From Ornithinicoccus hortensis (GTDB taxonomy: Bacteria > Actinomycetota > Actinomycetes > Actinomycetales > Dermatophilaceae), in contig NZ_VFOP01000001.1 of assembly GCF_006716185.1 (NCBI RefSeq), positions 2,232,001 through 2,296,000 on the forward strand: 64,000 nt of DNA, in the 5' to 3' direction. The notes under the pieces are model-generated. The model did no database searches, was not told the origin of the DNA, and was given only the letters and a program-made list of their open reading frames with translations. Of this stretch, positions 1 to 7,460 are shown one piece after another; position 1 is the first letter of the stretch; each line of letters opens with the position of its first letter. A program made the translations under genes and the position numbers.

Positions 1-1388
1 CGGTGATGCTCGGCTGGTTCGCCGACGGCGCCGACCCGGACGCCGGGCTGCTGGCCTTCCGGCAGATCAGCGACACGCTCGGGACCACGCACTGGTACCT
101 GCGGATGCTGCGCGACGAGGGTTCGGCCGCGGAACGGCTCGCGCACGTGCTGTCCAGCAGCCGGTATGCCGTCGACCTGCTCATCCGCTCGCCCGAGGCG
201 GTCGTGCTGCTCGGGGACCCGAAGGGCCTGTCCCGCGTCGACCCGGAGACGCTGCGCACCCGGCTCGTGTCGGCCGCCGGTCGGCACGAGGGAGCGGCGG
301 AGGCCTTCCAGGCGGTGCGCACGGTCCGGGCCCGGGAACTGCTGCGGGTTGTGCTGGCCGACCTCGTGGGGGAGCTGGACGACGCCCAGGTGCGGGCCTC
401 CCTCACCGCGCTCACCGACGCCCTGCTGGAGGCCGGACTGGCGGTCGCGACCCGCGCGGTCGTCGGGGACGAGGACCCGCTGGTGCGGATGATGGTCGTC
501 GGGATGGGCCGGCTCGGCGGCGCCGAGCTGGGCTACGCCAGCGACGCCGACGTGATGTACGTCTACGAGCCGGTCGTGGAGGGGACCGAGGGCGCGGCCG
601 AGCAGGCCCTGGCGATCGTCACCGAACTGCGCAAGGGCCTGACCGGCAGCGGGCCCGACCCCGCGATCGAGCTGGACGCCACCCTGCGTCCGGAGGGCAA
701 GAGCGGCCCGCTGGTGCGCAGCCTGGAGTCCTACCGCGCCTACTACGACCGGTGGTCCGCCGGGTGGGAGTCCCAGGCCCTGCTGCGGGCCAGGCCCGTC
801 GCCGGCGACGCCGACCTGGCCCGGCGGTTCACCGAACTGATCGAGCCGCTGCGCTGGCCCGAGGGCGGGATCGACGCCCGGGCCGTCCGCGAGGTGCGCC
901 GGCTCAAGGCCCGGATGGAGGCCGAACGGCTGCCGCGGGGCGCCGACCCGCGCACCCACTTCAAGCTCGGGCTGGGCGGGCTGAGCGACGTGGAGTGGGT
1001 GGTCCAGCTGCACCAGCTCCGGCACGCGCACGAACTGCCGGGCCTGCGCACCACGAGGACCCTGGACGCCCTGCAGGCCCTGGAGGAGGCCGGGCTGGTC
1101 GAGGCCGCCGACGCCGCCGTGCTGCGCCGGTCCTGGGTGCTGGCCTCCCGGCTGCGGGACGTCGGGGTGCTGTGGCGCGGCCGCCCGGTCGACTCGGTGC
1201 CCAGCCACCTGCGGGACGCCGAGGGGATCAGCCGGATCCTGGGTCGGGCACCCGGGCTGGGCAGCAAGCTGGCGGAGGAGTGGCGGCGCACCGCCCGCCG
1301 GGCCCGGCAGGTGGTGGAGCGGTTGTTCTACGAGACGGCACCGGTTCCCGCCGCGTCGCCGCGCCGATCGGACCCCCGGCGTTCGTAG
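1..1388 (+). CDS. glnE: Glutamine synthetase adenylyltransferase/deadenylase, C-terminal part (5' end outside window)
   Basis: The visible ~460 residues are the C-terminal half of GlnE, the enzyme that adds AMP to glutamine synthetase and removes it in response to nitrogen status. The second nucleotidyltransferase domain is recognisable from GMGRLGGAELGYASDADVM, whose SDxD aspartates bind metal, followed by the helical C-terminal region (HFKLGLGGLSDVEWVVQLHQL). Full-length actinobacterial GlnE is about 1000 residues, so roughly half is missing because the window begins inside the gene. The TAG stop is embedded in the -10 box of the next gene. Identification is firm; the start cannot be seen. 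Confidence 0.93.
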   Translation, partial: VMLGWFADGADPDAGLLAFRQISDTLGTTHWYLRMLRDEGSAAERLAHVLSSSRYAVDLLIRSPEAVVLLGDPKGLSRVDPETLRTRLVSAAGRHEGAAEAFQAVRTVRARELLRVVLADLVGELDDAQVRASLTALTDALLEAGLAVATRAVVGDEDPLVRMMVVGMGRLGGAELGYASDADVMYVYEPVVEGTEGAAEQALAIVTELRKGLTGSGPDPAIELDATLRPEGKSGPLVRSLESYRAYYDRWSAGWESQALLRARPVAGDADLARRFTELIEPLRWPEGGIDARAVREVRRLKARMEAERLPRGADPRTHFKLGLGGLSDVEWVVQLHQLRHAHELPGLRTTRTLDALQALEEAGLVEAADAAVLRRSWVLASRLRDVGVLWRGRPVDSVPSHLRDAEGISRILGRAPGLGSKLAEEWRRTARRARQVVERLFYETAPVPAASPRRSDPRRS

Positions 1389-1391
1389 GAT
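1386..1391 (+). promoter_or_regulatory. -10 box TAGGAT giving a leaderless transcript
   Basis: TAGGAT lies exactly 6 nt before the GTG at 1398, so a transcript would start on the start codon. The first three bases are also the glnE stop codon. No convincing -35 is visible. Confidence 0.5.
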
Positions 1392-1397
1392 GGCCCG

Positions 1398-2054
1398 GTG
1401 ACCCCCGACACCCGCGTCCCGACCGGTCCCGCCGCCGGCGTGGACACGGGCCAGGCGGGTCTGCTGCTGCTCCGCGGGGCCCCGCCCGAGGTGTCGGACT
1501 GGGTCCGCCGTGGTGTCGTGCCGGTGACGGTGGCGCCGCTGCCCGGCTGGACCGCGGTGCTGCCCAACGGTCCCTCCCGCGCCGAGCCGCCCTACGACGA
1601 CGCCCTGACCCTGCTGGCCGCGCGGCACGTCCCGCCCAAGGTCGCGCCCGCGATCGGCTTCTTCGCGATCGGGGGGAGGGCCGTCATCACGGTGCAGACG
1701 CGCTCGGTGCGCCGGCACGTCCGGTGGGTCGTGTGGGACCCCGCCCGCGGCGTGCTGCGCCCGCCGGACCTGGCGGTCGCCCCGCCGCAGCTGTTGCTCC
1801 GGGCCGCCGGCGGGGGAGACCGGCGCGAACTGGTCGAGATCCTGGCCGAACGGCACCTGGCACCGCACAAGCTGTTGGCCGCGGTGACCGCCGTCCTCGG
1901 GCTCCCCGGTGGTCGGCTGCTCATCGACCGCACCGAGGTCGAGGACATCGCGGGGGCCATCGACCGGGAGCCGTTGGAGCGCGAGGTCGGCTACTTCGAG
2001 GACGCGGTCAAGGACTCCGTGCGGCTGCGCCGGGAGCTGGAGCTGGAGGCATGA
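1398..2054 (+). CDS. Conserved hypothetical protein, 218 aa
   Basis: I do not recognise a family. The protein is soluble-looking, with no signal peptide or membrane segment. It has a hydrophobic N-terminal half around PPKVAPAIGFFAIGGRAVI and a basic, beta-rich middle (RRHVRWVVWDP), and ends in a charged helix. The GTG start is chosen because a -10 box sits 6 nt upstream (leaderless). The gene overlaps the next start by 4 nt (ATGA), so it is probably co-transcribed and translationally coupled with priA and the SseB-like gene. Function unknown. Confidence 0.75.
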   Translation: MTPDTRVPTGPAAGVDTGQAGLLLLRGAPPEVSDWVRRGVVPVTVAPLPGWTAVLPNGPSRAEPPYDDALTLLAARHVPPKVAPAIGFFAIGGRAVITVQTRSVRRHVRWVVWDPARGVLRPPDLAVAPPQLLLRAAGGGDRRELVEILAERHLAPHKLLAAVTAVLGLPGGRLLIDRTEVEDIAGAIDREPLEREVGYFEDAVKDSVRLRRELELEA

Positions 2055-2764
2055 GCGGGCTCACCCTGCTGCCGGCCGTGGACGTGGCCGGCGGGCGCGC
2101 TGCCCAGGTGGTGGGTGAGGGGACCACCGACCCGTATGCCGTGGCGCGCGCCTGGGTGGACCAGGGCTCAGCGTGGGTGCACCTGGTCGACCTGGACCGG
2201 GCGTTCGGGCGCGGCGACAACCTGGCCCAGCTCGCGGCGATCATCGAGGCGCTGCCGGTGCCGGTGCAGCTGTCCGGGGGGATCGGCGACGAGGAGTCGG
2301 TGGCCGCGGCGCTGGGCACCGGGGCCGCCCGGGTGGTGCTGAGCAGCGCCGCGCTGCGCGACCCGGAGTGGGTCGCGGACGTGGTGGGCACCCACCGCGA
2401 GCGGGTCGCCGTCGGCGTCGACGTGCACGGGGCGGAGGTCGTGGCCCGCGGCAGCGAGGTGCGGCTGGGGCCGCTGGACGACGTGCTGGCGGGCCTGGCC
2501 GCCGTGGACTGCCGCACCTACGTGGTGGCCGACGCCGCGCGGGACGGCCGGCGGCACGGTGCCGACACGACCCTGTTCCGACGGGTCGCCGAGGAGGTCG
2601 ACGGCACGGTCATCGCCTCCGGTGGCGTCGCGTCCCTGGCCGACCTGGAGCAGCTGGCCGCCCTCGCCCCCGTGGGGGTGGGAGGTGTCGTGCTCGGCGC
2701 CGCCCTCTACCACGGCGCGTTCACGCTGGCCGAGGCGCTGGAACTGACGGGGGTGCCGCGGTGA
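2051..2764 (+). CDS. priA: Phosphoribosyl isomerase A (HisA/TrpF bifunctional type)
   Basis: A 237-residue TIM-barrel protein of the HisA family. It isomerises ProFAR to PRFAR in histidine synthesis; in Actinobacteria the same enzyme usually also does the TrpF step of tryptophan synthesis. Visible family motifs are LLPAVDVAGGRAAQ at the N-terminus with the catalytic Asp, HLVDLDRAFG, VQLSGGIG, VVADAARDGRRHG and VIASGGVASLADL, which include the two phosphate-binding loops. ATG overlaps the upstream stop by 4 nt. Whether it truly has TrpF activity is inferred from the phylum, not from a residue I can single out. Confidence 0.9.
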   Translation: MSGLTLLPAVDVAGGRAAQVVGEGTTDPYAVARAWVDQGSAWVHLVDLDRAFGRGDNLAQLAAIIEALPVPVQLSGGIGDEESVAAALGTGAARVVLSSAALRDPEWVADVVGTHRERVAVGVDVHGAEVVARGSEVRLGPLDDVLAGLAAVDCRTYVVADAARDGRRHGADTTLFRRVAEEVDGTVIASGGVASLADLEQLAALAPVGVGGVVLGAALYHGAFTLAEALELTGVPR

Positions 2765-3609
2765 GCGGCGGACGGTTCGAGGGCCACGACCCCGCGCGCG
2801 GGCACGACACGGCCGGCGTCCCGTGGGCCGGCCGGACCCTGACCGGCACCGGCTTCGACGACGACGAGGGGGCCGCGGACGCCGAGCTCGCGGCGGCCCT
2901 CGCGGCGGCGCGGACCGCGGGACACAGTGCGGGGCACGCTGCGGAGCGGGCCGCGGGGCCGGAGCACCCAGCAGCGCCCGGGGGCGAGGAGCGGGTGGTG
3001 GCCGCGGTGGCGGCCGCCCGGCTGCTCGTGCCGGTGGTCGCGGTGCCGGGTGAGGTCGACGACTCCACCGGGCTGGCCGCCGACGTCTCCAGCGACATGG
3101 CGGTCGTCACGCTCACCGCCCCCGACGGCGCCCGTGCGCTGCCCGCCTTCACCTCCCTGGACACCCTCGCGGCGTGGGACCCCGAGGCCCGGCCGGTCCC
3201 GGTGGAGGCATCCAGGGCGGCACAGGCCGCCGTGCAGGAGGGGTGCCAGGTGATCGTGCTGGACCCCCCGCGTCCGGGGACCCCGCCGGACCAGGCGGCC
3301 CCGGCATACGTCCTGCGCGGGTCGATGGTGTGGGCCCTGGCGATGGGGCGCACCTGGGAGCCGGCCCACCGGGACGGTGCGGTCGCGGAGGCTGTGGCGC
3401 AGGCCGTGCGGGGGCTGCCGGCGGTGCGCAGCCACGCCCTCGCGCCGGGGGAGGACGGGGCGCTGCGGGTCGAGCTGGAGCTGGCCGAGGGGCTGGACCA
3501 GGTCACCCTGCAGACCCTGGTGACCGAGATCGGGCAACGGATCGCCGCGGACGGGGAGGTCCGGGCCCGGATCGACGCGCTGGCCTTCGCGCTGCGCACC
3601 GCGCGCTGA
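2761..3609 (+). CDS. SseB-family protein, 282 aa
   Basis: The middle of the protein resembles the SseB N-terminal domain, with a beta-rich core (LLVPVVAVPGEVDDSTG, MAVVTLTAPDGARALPAFTS, LDTLAAWDP) preceded by about 75 residues of low-complexity Ala/His/Gly sequence. The exact role of SseB proteins in Actinobacteria is unclear. A GTG start is chosen because it overlaps the priA stop (GTGA). The same gene commonly follows priA and precedes infC in related genomes, from general knowledge. The low-complexity N-terminus is probably disordered. Confidence 0.75.
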   Translation: MSGGRFEGHDPARGHDTAGVPWAGRTLTGTGFDDDEGAADAELAAALAAARTAGHSAGHAAERAAGPEHPAAPGGEERVVAAVAAARLLVPVVAVPGEVDDSTGLAADVSSDMAVVTLTAPDGARALPAFTSLDTLAAWDPEARPVPVEASRAAQAAVQEGCQVIVLDPPRPGTPPDQAAPAYVLRGSMVWALAMGRTWEPAHRDGAVAEAVAQAVRGLPAVRSHALAPGEDGALRVELELAEGLDQVTLQTLVTEIGQRIAADGEVRARIDALAFALRTAR

Positions 3610-3966
3610 GCCGGTCTGCGACGGGGCCGTCCGGCGCGGGCGTGTCGTGGCCGGGGGGCCGGTGCTGCTATCCTGGTCGGGACCAGTCGTGCGATCGGGC
3701 ACCCAGCAGTGGGTGTTTCGGCGGTGCGACGTGCAAGTGAGGCCCAGAGCTTCCACCCGCGACGACCCCAGGGTTGCCGGGTCAACGGTCCGCAGGTCGT
3801 GGATCGCCCAGCCAGGGCGAGGACCACGGCGCACCACCGTATCCCGTGTGCTCACGGCATACGGTCCCGCGGCGGACCCAGGATCACTCCAGGCCTCTCG
3901 TGCACCCAGGTGACGGGAGGCCTTTCCCGTCCCCGGGGTCCACACCGACGATGAAGGAGCAAGCAC
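3610..3966 (+). promoter_or_regulatory. infC leader region (357 nt, no gene)
   Basis: This gene-free stretch holds a plausible -10 (TATCCT, 3669-3674), a long structured-looking leader, a GGCATAC copy at 3856-3862, a hairpin with short T run at 3891-3925, and a strong ribosome binding site AAGGAG (3954-3959) 7 nt before the AUC start of infC. The arrangement suggests post-transcriptional control of the infC-rpmI-rplT operon, as is known in other bacteria through IF3 or L20. I found no sequence match to a named riboswitch. Confidence 0.5.
3891..3925 (+). terminator. Attenuator-like hairpin in the infC leader
   Basis: AGGCCTCTCG (3891-3900) pairs with CGGGAGGCCT (3914-3923) over 10 positions with one G-U wobble and a 13-nt loop, followed directly by a short T run. 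It lies about 40 nt before the infC start codon, a position suited to attenuation. Confidence 0.5.
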
Positions 3967-4620
3967 ATCAGCGAACCTCGTATCAACGAGCGCATCCGGG
4001 TCCCCGAGGTGCGGTTGGTTGGCCCCAATGGTGAGCAGGTCGGCATCGTGCGCGTCGAGGACGCGCTCCGGCTGGCCGCCGAGGCAGACCTCGACCTCGT
4101 CGAGGTGGCCCCGATGGCCCGCCCGCCCGTGGCCAAGCTCATGGACTTCGGCAAGTACAAGTACGAAGCGGCCATGAAGGCCCGTGAGGCCCGGAAGAAC
4201 CAGGTCAACACGGTCATCAAGGAGATCAAGCTTCGTCCGAAGATCGACGCGCACGACTACGGCACCAAGAAGGGCCACGTCGAGCGCTTCCTGAAGGCGG
4301 GGGACAAGGTCAAGGTCACCATCATGTTCCGCGGCCGCGAGCAGTCCCGACCGGAGCTGGGGTTCCGGCTCCTGCAGCGGCTGGCGGAGGACGTCGCCGA
4401 GCTGGGCTTCGTCGAGAGCGCGCCCAAGCAGGACGGGCGCAACATGGTGATGGTCCTCGGGCCGGCCAAGAAGAAGGCGGCCGTGCGCGACGAGAAGCGT
4501 CGTGACCGGCAGCGCTCCAAGTCCGAGGCCGAGCACGCCGCCGCCGAGGCGGAGGCCACCGGGTCGGAGGCCACCGACGTGGCCGCCACCGCGGAGTCGC
4601 CGGAGGCCTCGGCGAGCTGA
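3967..4620 (+). CDS. infC: Translation initiation factor IF-3 (AUC start codon)
   Basis: IF3 binds the 30S subunit, prevents premature 50S joining and proof-reads the start codon. The 217-residue product begins [18 protein letters not shown], the family's canonical N-terminus, with the N-domain/linker ([19 protein letters not shown]) and the C-domain ([28 protein letters not shown]). A low-complexity Ala/Glu tail of about 35 residues follows. The only start that preserves the conserved N-terminus and sits 7 nt after AAGGAG is AUC at 3967. The next ATG (4009) would delete 14 conserved residues. Rare start codons in infC are a known autoregulatory device because IF3 discriminates against them. 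Confidence 0.93.
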   Translation: MSEPRINERIRVPEVRLVGPNGEQVGIVRVEDALRLAAEADLDLVEVAPMARPPVAKLMDFGKYKYEAAMKAREARKNQVNTVIKEIKLRPKIDAHDYGTKKGHVERFLKAGDKVKVTIMFRGREQSRPELGFRLLQRLAEDVAELGFVESAPKQDGRNMVMVLGPAKKKAAVRDEKRRDRQRSKSEAEHAAAEAEATGSEATDVAATAESPEASAS

Positions 4621-4732
4621 ACCACCGGGACCGGTGCGCGAAGCCACGCGCGGATGGTCCCTGCCCGACGTACGACCGAACGACAGCACGCGCGACCGCC
4701 CGCGGTCGCCAGAGCAACAAGGAGATCGGCAG

Positions 4733-4927
4733 ATGCCGAAGATGAAGACGCACAGTGGTGCCAAGAAGCGGTTCCGGGTGACCGGCAGCGGCAAGATCAT
4801 GCACCAGCGCGCCCGCCACGTCCACAAGTTCCAGGAGCGCACCGCGAGCCAGGCTCGCCGCCTGGTCAACGACAAGGTCGTGGCCGGTGCCGACGAGAAG
4901 ACCGCCAAGAAGCTGCTCGGCCGCTGA
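4733..4927 (+). CDS. rpmI: Large ribosomal subunit protein bL35
   Basis: A 64-residue, strongly basic protein with the typical MPKMKTHSGAKKRFRVTGSG start and a GADEKTAKKLLGR end, matching bL35 in length and sequence. It is a structural protein of the 50S subunit. An AAGGAG-type site precedes the ATG. It sits between infC and rplT in the conserved operon, so it should share the infC leader control. Confidence 0.96.
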   Translation: MPKMKTHSGAKKRFRVTGSGKIMHQRARHVHKFQERTASQARRLVNDKVVAGADEKTAKKLLGR

Positions 4928-4966
4928 GCCCTGCACACCACTGACTGACACACAAGGAGTACTCAC

Positions 4967-5362
4967 GTGGCACGCGTGAAGCGGGCGGTCAACGCCCAGA
5001 AGAAGCGCCGGGTTACCCTCGAGCGCGCCAGCGGCTACCGGGGCCAGCGGTCCCGTCTCTACCGCAAGGCCAAGGAGCAGGTCACCCACTCGCTGGTCTA
5101 CAGCTACCGGGACCGCCGGGCCCGCAAGGGCGACTTCCGTCGCCTCTGGATCCAGCGGATCAACGCCGGCGCCCGCGCCAACGGGATGACCTACAACCGG
5201 TTCATCCAGGGCCTGAAGGCTGCCGAGATCGAGGTCGACCGCCGCATGCTGGCCGAGCTGGCCGTGCACGACGAGGCGGCCTTCGCCAAGCTGGTGGAGA
5301 TCGCCAAGGCGAACGTCCCGGCGCAGTCCGAGGGCGGCTCCGGCGACACCTCCGCCGCCTGA
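4967..5362 (+). CDS. rplT: Large ribosomal subunit protein bL20
   Basis: 131 residues. The basic N-terminal arm ([19 protein letters not shown], then [16 protein letters not shown]) and globular region ([20 protein letters not shown]) are diagnostic for bL20, a primary 23S-binding assembly protein. Actinobacterial proteins carry a short acidic/Gly-rich tail as here. GTG start at 4967 follows AAGGAG by about 8 nt. It ends the infC-rpmI-rplT operon and may be the autoregulator in systems with an L20-sensing leader; I cannot tell which protein controls this leader. Confidence 0.96.
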   Translation: MARVKRAVNAQKKRRVTLERASGYRGQRSRLYRKAKEQVTHSLVYSYRDRRARKGDFRRLWIQRINAGARANGMTYNRFIQGLKAAEIEVDRRMLAELAVHDEAAFAKLVEIAKANVPAQSEGGSGDTSAA

Positions 5363-5388
5363 GCAGACACGACCCCACGACGGCCCAG

Positions 5389-6204
5389 GTGACCGTGACC
5401 CCCGACCCCGACCTGCTGAGCAACGTGCGCAGCGAGCGGGTCCGGGCGGTCCGGTCCCTGGGCCGTCGCGCTGTCCGGCAGCGACAGGGGCGGTTTGTCG
5501 TGGAGGGGCCGCAGGGGGTGCGGGAACTGCTCCGGTATGCCCCGGGCTCGGCCCGCGACGTCTACCTCACGCCGGCCGCTGCCGACCGGTATGCCGAGCT
5601 GGTCTCGCTCGCGGGGGAGGCCGGCGTCCCGGTGCGGGCCTGCACCGACCAGGTGCTGGCCGCGATGAGTGACACCCCGCACCCGCAGGGGGTGCTGGCC
5701 GTCGCCTCACCGGTCGACGTGCCGCTGGGGGAGGCCCTGGCCGCCGCGACGGACGGTGCGGGGTTCGTGGTGGTGCTGACCAACGTGCGCGACCCCGGCA
5801 ACGCCGGCACGGTGATCCGGGGTGCCGACGCCTTCGGGGCGTCCGCGGTGCTGGTCAGCGATGCCAGCGTGGACGTCTACAACCCCAAGGTGGTCCGGTC
5901 CACGGTCGGGTCGTTGTTCCACCTGCCGCTGGTGCTGGGCGTCCCCGTCCCCGACCTCCTGCAGGCCTGCCGGGTGCACGGCCTGCGTCTGCTCGCGGCA
6001 GACGGCGGTGGCGGCACGATGCTGCCCGACGCCGACCTGACCGCCCCGCACGCCTGGGTGCTCGGCAACGAGGCCTGGGGCCTGCCCGAGGAGGTGCTCG
6101 ACCAGTGCGACGACGTCGTCGCCGTCCCGATCGTGCGCGCCGAGAGCCTGAACCTGGCGATGGCCGCCACCGTCTGCCTGCACGCCTCCTCCGCCGCCCG
6201 CTGA
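5389..6204 (+). CDS. TrmH/SpoU-family rRNA 2'-O-methyltransferase
   Basis: 271 residues with the SpoU N-terminal substrate-binding region (RFVVEGPQGVRELL) and the knotted C-terminal catalytic domain: LTNVRDPGNAGTVIRGADAF (motif 1), WVLGNEAWGLPEEV (motif 2) and VPIVRAESLNLAMAATV (motif 3). These bind S-adenosylmethionine and include the catalytic Arg in NVRDPGN. It probably 2'-O-methylates 23S rRNA (tsnR/rlmB-like). The position between rplT and pheS is conserved in Actinobacteria. The GTG at 5389 has no strong ribosome site; GTG 5395 is an alternative start. Confidence 0.88.
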   Translation: MTVTPDPDLLSNVRSERVRAVRSLGRRAVRQRQGRFVVEGPQGVRELLRYAPGSARDVYLTPAAADRYAELVSLAGEAGVPVRACTDQVLAAMSDTPHPQGVLAVASPVDVPLGEALAAATDGAGFVVVLTNVRDPGNAGTVIRGADAFGASAVLVSDASVDVYNPKVVRSTVGSLFHLPLVLGVPVPDLLQACRVHGLRLLAADGGGGTMLPDADLTAPHAWVLGNEAWGLPEEVLDQCDDVVAVPIVRAESLNLAMAATVCLHASSAAR

Positions 6205-6235
6205 CCCGCCCCCGCCCCGGCTCGGCCCGTCGCCA

Positions 6236-6317
6236 CAGGATTATCGGGTTACCCGGTAATCCTGTACTTCGTTGCAGAACCTTCCCGGTCGCTAGCGCCA
6301 GGTTCCGGGGTGAAGCA
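6236..6317 (+). repeat. 82-bp terminal inverted repeat, left arm
   Basis: This arm matches the reverse complement of 7348-7429 at about 76 of 82 positions. The differences are one base (T/C) in the outer palindrome and a 5-base block at 6289-6293 (TCGCT versus GACGA). The outer 25 bp (6238-6262, GGATTATCGGGT then ACCCGGTAATCC) is itself a near-perfect palindrome able to form a hairpin. Confidence 0.85.
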
Positions 6318-6345
6318 CCCTCTACCGCTAGGCGGCAGACCCTCG

Positions 6346-7290
6346 TCAGGGCTCGACGACGATCTTGCCCAGGACGCGGCCCGTGCCGACCAGGCCGAGC
6401 GCACCCGGCACTCCGTCGAGTCCGACCGTCCGGTCGATCCGGACCTCGACCTGACCGGCGGCACAGCGCGCGGCGAGGTCGGCGTAGGAGGTCGGACCGG
6501 GCCTGACGACGAGGACGCCGATCCGCCTGCCCCCGCTGAGGCCGACGAGCCTGCCGGCCGTGGCCGTCCGGACCAGCGTGCGGGTCGGGCCGCCGACCAC
6601 CAGGTAGCGCCCGCCCGGCGCCAGGATCCGGCGGAACGCGAAGACGGACCGCTGCGCCGCAAGATCCAGCACGAGGTCACACGGGTCGAGGTCGGTGAAG
6701 TCCGTCACCCCGTAGTCGACGACCTCGTCCGCGCCGAGGGAGTTGATCAGGTCCAGCTTGGCGGCGTTGTCCACGCCGATCACGTGCGCACCGGCGACCT
6801 TGGCCAGCTGCACGGCGAACGTGCCGCTCCCGCCGCCGGCGCCGTTGATGAGCACGCGGGACCCCGGGCCGGCACCGGCGACGCCCTGCGAGGCGATCGC
6901 CCCGGCCTGCGGAAGCGTGCTCGCCTGGGCGAAGGTGAGCCCCGCGGGCTTGTGCGTCAGCATGCTCGCCCGCGCCACGGCATACTCGGCGAAGCCTCCC
7001 ATCGGGCACTCGCCGTACACCTCGTCACCGACCGCGAAGCCGCTGACCTGGCTGCCGACCGCCGCGACCCGACCGGCGATGTCGGAGCCGAGCACGCGGT
7101 TGCCGGGCCGGCGCAGGCCGGAGTAGCGGGCATAGGCAGGGCTGCCGACGAGGCACTCCCAGTCGGCCAGGTTGACCGACGTGGCCGCGACCTCGACCAA
7201 TACCTGCTTCGGGCCCGGGACCGGTCGGGGAAGTTCCTCCAGACGCAGCACTTCTGGTGGTCCGTACCGGTCGTACACGACAGCCCTCAC
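6346..7290 (-). CDS. Zinc-independent NADP-dependent quinone oxidoreductase-like (MDR family)
   Basis: 314 residues of the medium-chain dehydrogenase/reductase family. The N-terminal GroES-like domain (MRAVVYDRYGPPEVLRLEE, ATSVNLADW, GSDIAGRVAAVG, GFAVGDEVYGE) is followed by a Rossmann domain with the glycine loop INGAGGGSGTFAVQLAK. It lacks the catalytic zinc cysteine set, so it should be a quinone or enone reductase rather than an alcohol dehydrogenase; the substrate is unknown. GTG start at 7290 is supported by a -10 box 6 nt upstream. It lies opposite to its neighbours and is enclosed by long inverted repeats, suggesting insertion into the rplT-pheS region. Confidence 0.85.
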   Translation of the reverse strand: MRAVVYDRYGPPEVLRLEELPRPVPGPKQVLVEVAATSVNLADWECLVGSPAYARYSGLRRPGNRVLGSDIAGRVAAVGSQVSGFAVGDEVYGECPMGGFAEYAVARASMLTHKPAGLTFAQASTLPQAGAIASQGVAGAGPGSRVLINGAGGGSGTFAVQLAKVAGAHVIGVDNAAKLDLINSLGADEVVDYGVTDFTDLDPCDLVLDLAAQRSVFAFRRILAPGGRYLVVGGPTRTLVRTATAGRLVGLSGGRRIGVLVVRPGPTSYADLAARCAAGQVEVRIDRTVGLDGVPGALGLVGTGRVLGKIVVEP

Positions 7291-7296
7291 CCGGAA

Positions 7297-7302
7297 ACCG
7301 TA
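7297..7302 (-). promoter_or_regulatory. -10 box TACGGT of the oxidoreductase gene (leaderless)
   Basis: On the minus strand TACGGT is followed by exactly 6 nt and then the GTG start, predicting a transcript that begins on the start codon. The gene therefore carries its own promoter inside the inverted repeats. Confidence 0.45.
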
Positions 7303-7347
7303 GCGATGCCGGTGGCCGTCCCGAGCCGCCGGAGGGGCGAAACGACC

Positions 7348-7429
7348 TGCTTCACCCCGGAACCTGGCGCTTCGTCCCGGGAAGGTTCTGCAACGAAGTA
7401 CAGGATTACCGGGTGACCCGATAATCCTG
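7348..7429 (-). repeat. 82-bp terminal inverted repeat, right arm
   Basis: Partner of 6236-6317 in inverted orientation. Its outer 25 bp (7403-7427) is the same near-palindrome. It ends 31 nt before the pheS start, so transcription through it or hairpin formation could influence pheS. Confidence 0.85.
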
Positions 7430-7447
7430 CAGGGGCCACCCGCTCTC

Positions 7448-7453
7448 TAGACT
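7448..7453 (+). promoter_or_regulatory. -10 box TAGACT for pheST
   Basis: TAGACT lies 7 nt before the GTG at 7461, which predicts transcription start one base before the start codon. There is no ribosome binding site, consistent with leaderless translation. Confidence 0.55.
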
Positions 7454-7460
7454 GGCGCGC

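Larger units (their letters stand above)
6236..7429. mobile_element. Candidate inverted-repeat-bounded cassette carrying a quinone oxidoreductase
   Basis: One gene on the minus strand, with its own promoter, is enclosed by 82-bp imperfect inverted repeats. The unit interrupts the otherwise conserved junction between the rRNA methyltransferase gene and pheS. No transposase and no obvious target duplication are visible. Calling it mobile is inference from geometry alone; two chromosomal repeat elements that happen to flank a gene are the alternative. Confidence 0.35.

Noticed and set aside
6310-7416. Plus-strand 368-codon frame running between the inverted repeats
   Set aside because: It is antisense to the oxidoreductase, lacks a domain, and its ends are just translated repeat arms.
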